A stretch of 64,000 nucleotides of DNA from Ochotona curzoniae (Eukaryota; Chordata; Mammalia; Lagomorpha; Ochotonidae): assembly GCF_017591425.1 (NCBI RefSeq), contig NW_024467101.1, forward strand, positions 12,226,918-12,290,917, in the 5' to 3' direction. Under the pieces are notes generated by a model. The model saw only the letters and a program-made list of their open reading frames with translations. It ran no database searches and was not told the origin of the DNA. This document shows, piece by piece, positions 1 through 13,500 of this stretch. Position 1 is the first letter of the stretch. Each line of letters opens with the position of its first letter. The position numbers were made by a program, and so were the translations under genes.

Positions 1-82
1 GCAAGGACACAAACCAGTGCCCATATGGGACCCCTGCGCCTGCCAGGCGAGGATTTAGCCGCTGAGTCATTGCACCAGGCCC
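1..82 (-). repeat. CSINE (lagomorph tRNA-derived SINE), head fragment
   Basis: Contains the antisense head 'cccatatggga...gccgctgagtcattgcaccaggcc'. It is cut by the window edge. Confidence 0.7.
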
Positions 83-164
83 TGCAGCACTGGTTTCATT
101 CCCCCTCTCCTCTAGATTTTATAAGGTGTTGTCTTGAGTCCAGCTTTATAGGATATTTTTGAAA

Positions 165-462
165 GAGTGGGAACCAGGGACAGGTGTTTGGCGTAGCCAG
201 TTAGATGGTGCTTCAGACAGCAGCACCCCTTGTCCCCCGCCTTGTTTCAGTCCCAGCTTCCTGCTAACACACACCCTGGGGGACAGCAGGGAATGGCTCA
301 GACAGTGGGGTCCCCACCTCCCATGTGGGAAACCCACACTGACATCCTGGGTCCTGGCTTTGGCATGACCTAATCCTGGCTGGTGCAGGAACCTGTAGAG
401 CGAACCAACAGGTAGGAGACATATATGTCTGTGTCTCCACACTTTGAATAAATAAAATGGGG
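165..462 (+). repeat. Old CSINE
   Basis: Diverged sense copy with 'cccagcttcctgctaa', 'cccatgtgggaaaccc' and an aataaataaa tail. Confidence 0.65.
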
Positions 463-1459
463 AAAGACCCCAGTGGAGACCATTCGGACTAGCGTAACAT
501 CTCACTGTGAGTTGTACCTCGTGCTGTTCATCTTCTTGTTGTTGTTTTCATGGAGGATTTTCAAGGTAACTTGCTCTGGGAAGAGACCTTCTGCCTTCCT
601 CCCGTTCCTGCCATCATCATCCCGCCCCCACTCACGTGCCAGCCACTCAGGAAGCCAGGGGATTGGCTTAGGCCGGCTCATCCAGCAGCGCTGGAGGCTG
701 GGTTAGCATTCTGTCATGAAGAGTTAAGTGCAGATTCATGCTGCCCCCAGCGGGGGAAAGGAGAGGGGAAAGAAGCCAGCCACGAAAGACCACGTAATGT
801 GGGAATCACAGGCACATGAAACATGCAGCGCAGGCCGGTGTAAGGATTCCACAAGTCCACGTGCAGTTGCTGGGGCCAGGATGCAGGGAGAGGCGACGAG
901 GAAGAGGAACTGCTCCTGGGGTGAAACCTCTTGTTAGGGACCATGAAGACACCCTAGAACCACGTGGCAATGCTGGTAGCTCAGCCCTCGGCCACCCTAA
1001 AGGCCACTGCACACACAGGACACTGTAGCTTATGTGTCACAGCTCAGAGATGAAGCGCAAAGGCCAGCTTCTTGGGGACTCTCAGGAAGTTGTCATTGAG
1101 GCAGGACTTCCCCCGACCCCCTGCAGTATTTTTGCTGCCCACCCCCCAACAGGGATGCTAAGGGTGGAGACAGGTGCTCTGCCAGCCCCCACCTGTGTGC
1201 CCCTGTGCCCCGGTGGGAACCAGCCACACTCTGCACACCTCGCAGGGGCCACAGGCAGGAACACGGGCCCCTCTTTGTGTCATTGTCATTTTGAACTCTG
1301 GAGCATCCTCAGGCATGGCACATTGAGAGATGCATGCGGTCGGGGCTGGGATTTAAGGTGTGCAAGTGAGGCTCGGCAGGGGCCTCGCTGGGAGCTCTGG
1401 TTATCCCTCCAGCTGGCTTCCACGTGGTCCCACTCACCCTGTCTTCTCTGCTCGACCAG
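463..1459 (+). other. ACACB intron stretch without recognised elements
   Basis: About 1 kb of intronic sequence in which I see no exon, RNA gene or recognisable repeat. Confidence 0.5.
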
Positions 1460-1560
1460 ATAGCCACCATCCTGGACTGCCACGCGGCCACACTGCAGCG
1501 CAAGGCCGACCGTGAGGTCTTCTTCATGAACACACAGAGCATTGTGCAGCTGGTTCAGAG
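1460..1560 (+). CDS. ACACB: ACACB exon, window exon 1 of 32
   Basis: The acceptor ends ...gaccag and the donor is gtgagt. It encodes fragment residues 1-33 ([12 protein letters not shown]...QSIVQLVQ) and the first two bases of Arg34. This is central (non-catalytic) domain sequence that packs between the biotin carrier and the carboxyltransferase. The first codon is complete, so the preceding intron is phase 0. Confidence 0.95.
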
Positions 1561-4500
1561 GTGAGTCCCAGGCTCCTAGGGCTGCAGCCGCCACCCCAGA
1601 GCTGTCGCACCTGTCAGAGTCGACCCACCTTTCATCCTGGGCCGCTGCTCCATGCTGTCACACTTTGTGCTTCTATATGACCTGCCTTGTTCAAACTGTT
1701 GATTTCTTTATTTGGAAAGCAGAGAGATGGAGCGTGCCCCATGTGTTGGTTCATTCCCCAGATGCCTGTATTAGCTGGAGCTGAGCCAGGCTGGAACCAA
1801 GGACCCAGCTACTTGAGCCATCACCCCACTGCCTCCCAGGGTTTGCATTAGCAGGAAGCTGGAGTCAGGAGCAGAGCTGGAACTCAAACCCAGGGACTCT
1901 ATTGAGGGGTGTGGGTGTCCCAGTCTGGGCCAGTCACCTGTTCCCTGGGGCTCCTTTAAGGACAGACACACACCGACAGGAAGTACATTGTGGAGCTGGC
2001 TGGCCTACCATTACTAATGCAAACCCTGGGCTGGACTTCAACATTGTGTGCCTCAGTCTGTCAGTGGTTAAAATGGGAATGCAAACTCTTCATGTAATAA
2101 TTCCTCTGGAGTAACAATTGGGTCAGTTTTGTGAAAGGGCTGACACCTCAGGACAACTCAGTGGCTTGACCATGTGACCATGAGATGACATGACCTTGTG
2201 GACATGACACTGCATGAATTGTTGGTCATTGTGGTTGTGGAAATTGTTGCTTGGGAAAGTCATTGGGTAGTTTGCGTTCTATCTCAGGTAGCTCTGCAAC
2301 AGGGATAGCCGACTAGAGAGCTGCTTTTTAAAGATTCATCTTGTATTTGGGGCCCGGCGCGGTGGCGCAAGTGGTTAAGTCCTCGCCTTGCACGCCCGGG
2401 ATCCCATATGGGCGCCGGTTCTAATCCCGGCAGCCCCGCTTCCCTTCCAGCTCCCTGCCTGTGGCCCCGGAAAGCAGTCGAGGACGGCCCAAGGCTTTGG
2501 GACCCTGCACCCGTGTGGGAGACCCGGAAGAGGCTCCTGGCTTCGGATCGGCATAGTATCGGCCCGTTGCGCTCACTTGGGGAGTGAATCATCGGACGGA
2601 AGATCTTCCTCTCTGTCTCTCCTCTCTGTATATCCGCCTTTCCAATAAAAAATAATAAAAAATAAATCTTTAAAAAAAAAAAAAAAAAAAAGATTCATCT
2701 TGTATTTGAAAGTCAAAGTTACAGAGGCAAAAAAAAGAGAGATCATCCGTATGCTGATTCGACCTCCAGATGGCCACAATCGCTGGTGCTGTGCCAGGCC
2801 ACAGCCAGGAGCTTCTTCCAGATCTTCTGTGTGGGTCGCAGAGTCCTAGGCACTGGGCCATCTTCCACTGCTTTTCCTAAATGCACCAGCAGGGAGCAGG
2901 TTTGGAAGTGGAGCAGCCAGAACAGGAGATAATATCCGTATCAGATTCTAGCACTGCAGGCAATGGCTTTACCTGCCGTTCCACAACACCAGCCCTGGAG
3001 AATTATCCTAATGAGAAGAAGAGTTTATCCTGTTTGTGGCGAAAAATCCACTTAGCAAGAGAGCTTTGTTGTCAAGACAGAGTAACAGCGTTCATGGATT
3101 TTTTTTAAAAAAAGGATTTATTTATTTTTATTGGAAAGTCAGATATACAGAGAGAGTGAGATACAGAGAGAGTGAGATGGAGAGAGAATGAGATACAGAG
3201 AGAAAGATCATTTTTCTGCTGGTTCACTCCCCAAGAGGCTGTTTTGACTGGAGCTGAGCCAATCTGAAACCAGGAGCCTGGAGCCTTTTCCGGGTCTGTT
3301 AGGTGGGTGCAGGGGCCCAAGGCTTGGGGCCATCCTTGACTGCTTTCCCAAGCCACAGGCAGGGAGCTGGAAGGGAAGTGAAGCAGCTGGAATTAGAACC
3401 AGGGCCCATATGGGATTCTGGTGCATGAAAGACGAGGACTTTAGCCACTAGACTACCAGGCCAGGCCCAACGTTTGTGGATTTGAAACAATCAGTCACAT
3501 ACACGCACACCAGCAGAAGCTGCTGGAGTATAGAATGTAGGGCTATCGATGACTTCCTGTCATAGGAACTCCATTCGGGTCTCCCATGTGACTGCAGGTG
3601 CCTAAGCACTTGTGCCGTCACCTGCTCCCTTCCCAGATGCCTTAGCAGGGAGCTGGAAGTAGAGCAGCCACCCAGATTGGTGCTTGTATTACTGGAGAAA
3701 GCCTGCCCGAGTTGACTTGTGTGTTTCAGCACCCCAGTTCTTCAGCTTCTTCCCTCTGTGGTCAAGTAGGCCCCACCCCAAGAGCCGGGCTTGGATTGTA
3801 CCCCCAGCTTGACCCCCTGGTGTGATGTGACACCTCAGGCGAGTCCCTGTTCCCCTTGCCTGCAGAGTGAGTGCCAAAGATCTGACTCCATGTCCCTTGT
3901 AAGCCCAAGAAGCAGAGAGCCCGGCCCCCCCAGCACTTGACTGCTATGTTCCCCTTCTGAAAGTCACGAACACCCTGGCTAGAGACAGTCAGGCGCAATG
4001 GACACTGGACGTGTCTGTCCCTTTTGTGTCGCTGTGGTCCATCCTTGAGACTGGATGACATACCAAGGCAAGGTGCTAGTTTATGTCTTCTGGGTGCAGC
4101 AAGTATGGTGAATGGCATCCCATGATGTGTGTGAGAGAGAGAGAGCAAGCGAGCGAGAGAGAGAGAGAGCACTGGCATGTGTTCAGAGGAAGCAAGAGAA
4201 TGAGGTTCACTGTTCATTCACACGTGCATTTATAAATCATGTAGAGAGAAAGAGTCCTGTCCCAATCATCTCTCATGTGCCCACAACAGCCAGGACTGGG
4301 CTGGGCCAAAGCAGGGAGTCAAGAACTTAATTCAGGTCTTTCAGGTGGGTGGCTGGAGCTCAGTTACTTGGGCCATCACTGCTGCCTCTTGGGATCTTAA
4401 TTAGCAAGGAGCGAAGGCTGGTGTGGCGGCCAGGGAGTTACACTGCCACTTGCAATGTCAGCATCCCCTGTTGGGACACTAGTTGGAAATCTTATTGCCC

Positions 4501-7500
4501 CACCATTGCAGTCTTTAGGGGGTAAATCAGAGGATGGAAGATTTCTCTTTCTCTCTCACTCTCCCCTTCAAAAAGAAACAAGGAATTAGCAGGGAGCTGG
4601 AGTCATGAGGCAGATGCAGGCACTATGGTGGGGAATGCAGGCATTTCACCCCCCGCCCCAGGCCCACCTCCTCTGCTCTCTCTTATAATAACCCCTTTCA
4701 CAAAGGTGGTCATGACCCAGTATGCCCGCACCAACCCCTAGCTCTCAAAGGTCCTTCAAAGGTCGGTATCATGACGCTGGGTCCCAAGCTTCCAGCGTGC
4801 AAGCCCTTGGGGGCCTGAACCACGTGGAAAGCCTGGCAGGAGCTGAGTGTTCATGGCCTCGCCCCACCAGGTACCGCAGCGGCACCCGCGGCTACATGAA
4901 GACAGTGGTGTTGGACCTCCTGCGACGTTATCTGCAAGTGGAGCACCATTTCCAACAAGGCAAGACACTCCCCCACGGGTGATGGCTGGCCCAGGGCAGG
5001 GGTGCCGTGGGGTGGGGTAAGGGGTGGGTGGCAGCCACGCCTTACCCCGCCTGCTCTCCTCTCTGCCGCCATAGCCCACTACGACAAGTGCGTCATCCAG
5101 CTCAGAGAGCAGTTCAAGCCGGACATGTCCCAGGTGCTGGACTGCATCTTCTCACACGCGCACGTGGCCCAGAAGAACCAGCTGGTGACCATGCTGATCG
5201 TAAGCCAGAAACGGTGCCCTTGCCCCAGACTTACAGGGGACAGCCAAGCATATTCCAGAATGGGATCAGGGAGGGACTGGTTTGGACTTGGCTGATGGTT
5301 GTATATTCTCTGTCCTGACCCTTGGACATTGCCAGGGTGCAGCCCATGGGAGAGGGTGTGGCCACACATGCCCAGGCAGTGTAGGCGGGACTGAAGGGCC
5401 GCTGGGAAGACCCTGATTCACCCAGAGCACCCGCTGTGTGCCAGGCACTCCCGGCAGGGTAGAGGAGTGTGTTACAGAGAAATACTGACTCATTTAATTC
5501 TGGAAGCCACTCCATTTGGCAGAGCACGGAGAGGTAATGCCACTTCCCTAGGGACACACAGCCAGTTCCAGAGCTGGGATTTGAACCCACAGCCTGTATC
5601 CAGGGGCAAGAGCTGTTAGGGGACGCTGGATTGCGAGTCTTACAGCAGGCTTTCCCTTTGCCTTACGGAGCTGCCTCTTCCTCCCTCCCTCCCTCCCTCT
5701 CCTTCTCCCTTTTTGCTCCTGTTTCTTCCTTTTTAAAAATTTTTTTCTTTTGTTTGCAAGACAAAGAAACAGGGCAGGGGAAGTGTGAGAGATTCTATCT
5801 GCTGGTTCACTTCTCAAATACCTATAGCAGCGGGGCTGGGTCAGGCTGAAACCGGCAGCTGGGCACCTAGCCTGCATCTTCCACGTGGGGTGACAGGGAC
5901 CCAAGGACTGGAACATCCGCTGCTGCCTCTCAGGGTGCGCGTGAGCAGGGCGTTGGCTCTCTGAGGAGAAGAGCCATGGGGATCCTGTCTTTGTCCCCAA
6001 AGGACGAGCTGTGTGGCCCCGACCCCTCCCTGTCGGATGAGCTGACCTCCATCCTCAGTGAGCTCACGCAGCTGAGCAAGAGCGAGCACTGCAAAGTGGC
6101 CCTCAGAGCCCGACAGGTCAGTCCCCATGTGTGGCCCTCCACACCCTCACGTGTGGACCCCACTGTGCACTGCTGACAGCTGCCCCGTGTATGTCTACCC
6201 TCTGTCCCCACCCCTGACCAGACAGTCCTGCCCTCCGTCCCTCCCCCAGCTGGCCCAACCTCACCCTCCATCCCTCCTGCAGGTGCTGATCGCCTCTCAC
6301 CTGCCCTCCTACGAGCTGAGACACAACCAGGTCGAGTCCATCTTCCTGTCTGCCATTGACATGTACGGCCACCAGTTCTGCCCGGACAACCTCAAGGTGC
6401 GTGCCTGTGGGCCTCCAGTGCAGTGCTGGCACTGCGTAATGTAAGAAGTGTTGCAGGGTAGGGATGGGGTGATGGGGGGAGACTGTGGCCATGGTGGCCA
6501 TGTGTTGGGGACAGCCCATGTGGGGTGATGAGGCAGGCTGTGGCCACAGTGGCCATACATTGGTTATGGCCTGTGTGGGGTGATGGAGGAGGCCGTGGCC
6601 ACAATGGCCATGTTGGGGACGGCCCACATGGCAGTCTGAGAGCTGTCCTGGCACATCCCATCCGTGCCAGAGCTTATGTGGGGTCTTCAGACACGCTCAA
6701 GCAAACACGTGTTAGGAAGAGAGCTGTGCGTGGATTTTGAAAAGTTTTGCACCAAAATAGACAACTATTCTTTGCACTCTCCGTGGACTTTCTCGGGGAC
6801 ACTTGTGTTTGGAGGTGGTGAGCCCTCCATGGCTGGGTTGTGACTTCGTCTCTCCAGCTCCCACCCTTAACCCCCTTGCACAGTACCCCTGTCCTGGTCC
6901 CATCTCGAGACCTTTTTCCAGACCCCTTTTAGAACCCCTCCCCAGCCTGACTGGTTCACTTGCCAGCTTACAGGTCCCCATTCAGTGTCAAAACCTGAGA
7001 GCCTGGCCCTGGGTACCAACAGCCCCAGTTTTGTTCCCAGTCTGCTCTTTGGTGTGGAAACCCGGGCCCAGGCCACTGGCCGTGATCATAACCATCGCAG
7101 CCCAGAGGAGCCATCCACTGTGCTTACTTTGCATCTTCCTCGTGCCCCGCCCCGCCCCTTCTGTCTCCATAGAAACTGATCCTTTCAGAGACGACCATCT
7201 TCGACGTCCTGCCCACCTTCTTCTACCACGCCAACAAGGTGGTGTGCATGGCCTCCCTGGAGGTAAGCGGCCCCAGGACCCTTGTCTGGCTCTTTGCTCT
7301 TACTGCTGTGTGATCCCAGCGGGTGACACGGTGGAGAACACAGCTCGCGGGAGGCACACAAGGCTGCAGGTGCAGGGTCAAGGGTGTGTGTCTTCTGAAG
7401 ATGTCCCACTGGCAGAGTGCCGGGGTGGCATGGGGCAACCCCCAGCTAGCACCCCGGGAGTGCCTGTGTGTGTGTGTACCTCTTGCAGTCTCCTCTTTAC

Positions 7501-10500
7501 AAAGCCACTGGGGTCCACAGCTCAGCTGCCTTAGCAGGAAGCTGGATCGGAAGTATGATAGCTGGGACTCAAACCAGACACCCTGACACCGTGTGCAGGT
7601 GTCCCAAGCTGTGACTTAACTCCGTATGCCACATTACCTGACCCTGGGAAGCCAATTTTTTATAAGATTTATTTTATTTTTTATTGGAAAGGCAATTATA
7701 TAGAGAGGAGAGATAGAGAGGAAGATATGCCCATTGATTCACTCCCCAAGTGGCCACAATAGCCACAGCTGTGCTGATCTGAAACCAGAAGCCTGGAGTC
7801 TCTTCCAGGTCTCCCTCATGGGTGCAGGGTCCCAAGGCTTTGGGCCACCCTTGACTGCTTTCCTAGGTCATAAGCAGGGAGCTGGATGGGAAGCGGGGCC
7901 TCCACGATTAAAACCAGCGCCCAAATGGGATCCGAGTGCATGCAAGGCGAGAACTTTAGCCACTGGGCTACTGTGCTGGGCCCGGAAGCCAACTTTTTAA
8001 TTTGCTTGTATAAAGTTTATTCAGGAAAACAGGAGGTGACGATTGCATTTCTACTTGGCTCTTTTAAGATTTTGTTATTTCTTTGAAATACTGAATTTCA
8101 AAGGAAAAGAGAGATATCTTCCATTCACTGGGTCACTTCCTAAATGGTTGTAATGGTTAGGGCTATGTCAGGTCGAAGCCAGGAGCCAGGAGCTTCATCC
8201 AGGTCTCCCCTATGGGTAGCAGGGACCCAACTAGTTGGGTCATCTTCTGTTGCCTTGCCCAGGCAGTTAGCAGGGAGCTGGGACACAAACCAGTGCCTAT
8301 ACGGGTTGCTGGCATCTCAGGTAGCAGCTTCACCCGCTATGCCACGGTACTGTTGTTATTATTATCGCTATAATTCGAGAGAGAGACAGATAGCGCTCAT
8401 TCTCGGTTCACTCTCTAAGTGCCCACAGCAGCCAGGGCTAGCCCAGGCCAGTAGCTGGGAACCAGGGGACTCGTCCCAGGTCTCCCCAAGGGTGTGCATG
8501 AGCAGGAAGCTGGGGTCGGGAGCCAGCCGGGGAGATGGAACCCAGGCACTCTGGTGCGGGAGGTAGATGTCTAAGCCGTGAGGCCGAGCGCCCACTCTGC
8601 ACCTGCTGCTCCCCGCGGCCCGCCAGCTCTGCCGCTGGCGCTGTCCCTGCTGCCCTCCACCTCTGAGCGCAGTGTCTGGGCAGCCCTGGTGGCCCGGGAC
8701 CTTTATTCCCTGCGCTCAGCAGGCTCTTTGTGGGGAGACTTAATATAGAGAGAAGAATGGCAAGAAATTATACTGATTACATGTTAACAAAGAAAATATT
8801 GGGCCCGGCACAGTAGCCTAGTGGCTAAAGTCCTTGCCTTGCACGCACCGGGTTCCCATATAGGCACCAGTTCGCATCTACTTCCCATCCAGCTCCTGCT
8901 AGTGGCTTGGGAAAACAGCTGAGGATGGCCCAAGGCCTTGGGACCCTGCGCCCACGTGGGAGGCTTGGATGAGGCTCCGTGCTCCTGGCTTCAGATTGGC
9001 TCAGCTCCAGCCACTACGGCCACTTGGGGAGTGAACCAGTGCATGGAAGATCTTTCTGTCTTTCCTTCTCTCTACAAAAAAATCTGATTTTCCATTAAAA
9101 AAAATAGATTAAAAAAAAAAGAAAAAATATTTTGGGGAGATGACGCAACGGCTAATCTCCATCTCCAAGTGGGCGTTGGTTTGTGTCCTGGCTGCTCCAG
9201 TTCCCATCCAGCTTCCTGCTTGTTGCTAAGGAAAGCAGCAGGGGGTGGCCCAAGCCTCAGGACCTGGCACCGGTGCAGGAGACCCAGAAGAAGCTCCTAG
9301 CTCCTGCCTTCAAATCATTTCCTGCCATTGCAGCCATTTGGAGGAGTGAACCAGTGGATGGAAGATCTTTGTCTTTCCTTCTCTCTGTAAATATGCCTTT
9401 CCAATGAAAACAAACAAATCTTTTAAAAAGTGGAAATATCATGCTGAAAAAAATAATTAAAAATTAAAAGGTGAAAAAATATTTTTGAGTGTTTAAGATA
9501 TTCTTTAAGATCCTGTTTACTTTAAAAAAAAAAAGATCCTGTTTACTTGTCAGGTTTTTTTTTTTTTAAGCAGTTACTAGAAAATTTCAAATTATGTATA
9601 TGGCTTGGGTTATGTCCTTCCTGGCTAGAGCTGCTTCGGAGCAAGTGGAGCCTGTGAGCTGAATGTGGCCCTCTCTACCTGTTTGGGTCAATCAAGTTTA
9701 ATCGGGGCACATCCACGCCCACTCATTTGCCTATTGTCCACGTGTCTTGGCTCTGACTGTAGCACTGAGCAGCTGCCACTGAGTGATGTCCCGCAAAGCC
9801 TAAAGTATTTCCTCTCTGGCTCTTTAGAGAAGCAGCTCACCCAGCTGTGCTCCAGATGTTGGGTGTGGGTTTTGCGCAGTTGGCCGGCCACGTTCCAAGC
9901 CATGAGCAGGTGGCTCTCGGTAAACCGCTGAACGCTCAGTTTCAGCATCTTCTCTGAGCATCGTTCCCTGTGCTTCCGCCCCGGCAGGTGTACGTGCGAA
10001 GGGGCTATATCGCCTACGAGCTGAACAGCCTGCAACACCGGCAGCTGCCGGATGGCACGTGCGTGGTGGAATTCCAGTTCATGCTGCCCTCTTCCCACCC
10101 GAACCGGTAAGTAGCGGTCTTGGCCGAGGGTGGCCTGGGCCTTGCTTCTCCCTGACCTTGTTTCTCTATGTGTGTGGGGATCCTGCTGGGATGACATAAG
10201 GGACCATGTTTCCTGCCGTGGCATCCCCCCTCAGCTCCACGCACTCAGCTATAACAGGAAGGTGAGCCCCTGCCGCTACCCGCACCTGCCTTGTCAAGGC
10301 CAATGGGTGTGACTTTAGCTTTTCAAAGTGAATGAGGGTAAAATTTAAATTTAGCTTTCAGTCATGTCAGTTGCACTTGCTTCTTTTTAAAACTTTTTTT
10401 TTTTTTGCTGTTTATTTTTAAGAGTAGAGATGGAATTGTGATATAGGATGCGGGCATTCTAACAGGTGTCTGAACTTCTAGGCCCAGCCTTCTCCAATCT

Positions 10501-13500
10501 GCATTTCAAGTACTCAGCAGCCACTTGTGTGGCTCAAGGCCAGGCTGTTGGACTGTGCAGTTCTAGAACATTCCATCATCGCAGAACATTCTAGAGGTCT
10601 ATTTGAATGCTGTAAAAAGGAAAGGAGATAAGGTCTCCGGGGTGTTTAGGACCCTGCTCAGCACACAGGTTGTCAGACATTAGCGATCCCATGGTGGCCA
10701 CTGCTGACGCTGCGGTTACTGGCCATGTCTGCCACACTCCTGCATCCTCTCTGTGCCATCTGTCAGCCAAAACGTGCTCTCTCTGCCCTTGTCTGATTGG
10801 CCTGCCCTCACCATGGGCTGAGTCACTTAGTCATGGGCAGCAGGAGTTTGAGCACCCCAGCCTCGTCCTGTCTGCCCTCCCATCAATATTCTGTCCACAC
10901 CAGCGGACGGTGAGGGAGTCAGTGCAAAGGGCAGGTGCAGTGGCCTCCGGATGTCCATCACGTGCTGCCATTCCGCGGCTCTCCTCGGCATGTCCACCAG
11001 AGGGCGCCACGTGTCTAGGTCTTAGCTCACGCCGCTGTCTTCTAAACTGATTGGGGTGTGAAGGCCACTGGTGGGCAGGTGGAGTGTGACGTCCTCTGAA
11101 GGAACTTGGCCTCCTTGGCTCCCCCTTATCCCCTGGTTGGTTGCTGGTTCTCGCCAGCTACCCCACAGACCACACTTGCCAGCTACAGTGGTTGTGGTGG
11201 CGTGATTTGGGCTGCAGCTGATCTTGTCTTGGGCTGATCACTTAGGGATGGAATGTCCCCTTGGGACCGAGGCCACCCCAAACCCACACCCTCCTTCTCC
11301 AGCTGTCTGGGGGCCATGCTTTCCTGGAAGAGGTTCATCCTGGGCATGGCCGAGTTCAGCTTCGGGGCCTGCTGGGTTGAATCAGACCCCCTCAGCTCTT
11401 GACTCTAACCCTAGTCTCACCCCTTCCCCTCTGCCTTTGGGAGGGCTTCCAGCTCCCGGAGGCTGGGTGTGTGGGCAGCTGCCTCACCCCCTGGCTGTCG
11501 CCCTGCAGGATGGCCTTGCCCGTGAGCATGAGCAACCCCGACCTGCTGAGGCACAGCACGGAGCTCTTCATGGACAACGGCTTCTCCCCACTGTGCCAGC
11601 GGATGGGCGCCATGGTCGCCTTCAGGCGGTTCGAGGATTTCACCAGGTAGCTGGCACGGTCTCCCCGATGCCCCGAGCTGGGAGGGGGCTGGGTGTGTCT
11701 CTCCCAAATGCCACTCATTCGCTGGGCACATCGAGATGGTGGGGAGGGCTCCATGGAGGGATGGCACCAGGAAAGTGGCAGCGTTGATACCGAGAGTGGG
11801 GTGGGGGCTGCGTGTCTGCTTGCCTCTGTTTGAATCCTGGACCTGCCCAAGCCCCCAGAGCTGTGAGACCAGGCACCTGGTCTAACCTTGGAGTTCCTGT
11901 CTGCACTCTAGGCAGTGTAGCAAGCCTACTTCCTGGGGATTCTGTGAACGTGACGTGAGATGGCATATGTGGAATAATCTATATATATTTTTAATTTCCC
12001 TGAAAGGCAGAGGGACACAGAAGAGGGGGCGCCTGGGGAAGGAAGGATAGAGAAATTCTTCTGTTGTTTGACTCCCCAAATTCCTGCAAGAAAGAGACAG
12101 TATCAGAGCAGGCTGAAGCCAAGAGCCAGGCGTTCAACTCGGGGTCCCCTGGGAGGGTGGTGGAGAGCCAAGTGCTCGAGACCTAGGTGTCCCCAGCTCT
12201 AACTGCCTAACACTGCCCCTCGTCCCCCACGGCATGACTCAGGGGTGACTGATGTGTGTGTGACGTGTGTGTCGGATGGTGGCTGGTGGCACTGTCACGC
12301 TGCTGCCCCTCACGGCCTGTCAGCGTGCACCCCGGGGGCACTGTGCTGGGTTCCCTTGTCGGGTTTTCCTGCCAGCTCTAAGAGCTGTGCTCATCTTCAC
12401 ATGAAGGCGCGTTAAGTCGGGGCTCAGCCAGTGAAAGGGGGGACCCGTTCTTTCCCTGTTCACATATCTCACAGGTGGACTGTTCCCTGGGGAAAGATCC
12501 CATGAAGGGCACTGTGGGTAGACCCAGTCAAGGGGTGCCCCCTGTTGCTCTGCACAGAGCTGGGTGGGGTCACAGGGTAGTACTGGCAGAGGAACAGGGG
12601 GCTAGGATCCCACCTGGCAGGCCCTAGAGCTGGCACAGCCTCCCCCCTGCCCTGTGCCCCCAGGAACTTTGATGAGGTCATCTCCTGCTTCGCCAACATG
12701 CCCAAGGACACGCCGCTCTTCAGCAAGGCCAGCAACTCCCTCTACCCTGAGGACGATGGCAAGGTTAAGTCTCCCAGCCTGGGCAGCCCCTGGGGAAGCA
12801 AGGGGGTGGAACTGCGCCCTCTTTCCCCGCCCCCAACCCCACACCCTTCCACCCCAGCCTTCTTTGTTCCTGCCCCTTAGAGCCCCTGGGAAGAACCCAT
12901 CCACATCCTGAACGTGGCCATCGAGCACGCAGACCACTTGGATGACGAGGCGCTGGTGCCCATCTTCCGCACCTTCGTGCAGTCCAAGGTCCTCCGTCCG
13001 GGGTGTGCTGTGGGCTGGGGAAGGGGCATCATGGGTTGCTCTGGCAGGCTGCTTTATGAGGCAGAGTGGCTTGCATGGGTGAGGACCATGGTGGGGTCAC
13101 CCCCGGGCCTGGGGGGCTTCACCTGATGAGAGCATGAGCAGAAGATCATGGGGATGAAGCAAGTGAACACAGGGGAGGGGTCAGCTTGATCTGCTGCATC
13201 TCCCTGGGAGGATCTGACCGAGGCCCATGAGAGCCACGTTAATCCCTTCCAAAGGAGAAGCCCCAGCACCTCAACTGTGGCCCAGGGGAGCCAAACTGCA
13301 GGGTGAACAAGCCACATGCAGAGGCCCAGAGAAGAAGGGTCTCTGGGCAAGGTGTCCTGGGGCACCTGTACGCCAGTCAGGCCCGCCAGGGGCTTGCCGG
13401 CCCCATCACTCAGCCAGTGACTACAGGCAGGGGTAACTGAACATGGCAGAACTGCAGCTTCCTCGCGGGGACCCCAGAGGCCACGTCTGTGCCTCTTGGG

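Noticed and set aside
146..505. Open frames of 60-200 codons within SINE-rich introns, on both strands
   Set aside because: Most are antisense or frame-shifted readings of CSINE bodies, which happen to be poor in stop codons. The same peptide fragments (for example variants of [13 protein letters not shown]) recur at many loci.
2350..2440. Possible tRNA gene (A and B boxes present)
   Set aside because: The boxes belong to the tRNA-derived head of a CSINE. The sequence continues into a SINE body and A tail and does not fold as a tRNA.
6465..6632. CRISPR-like array
   Set aside because: The units are directly adjacent and imperfect, with no unique spacers. It is a minisatellite in a mammalian intron.
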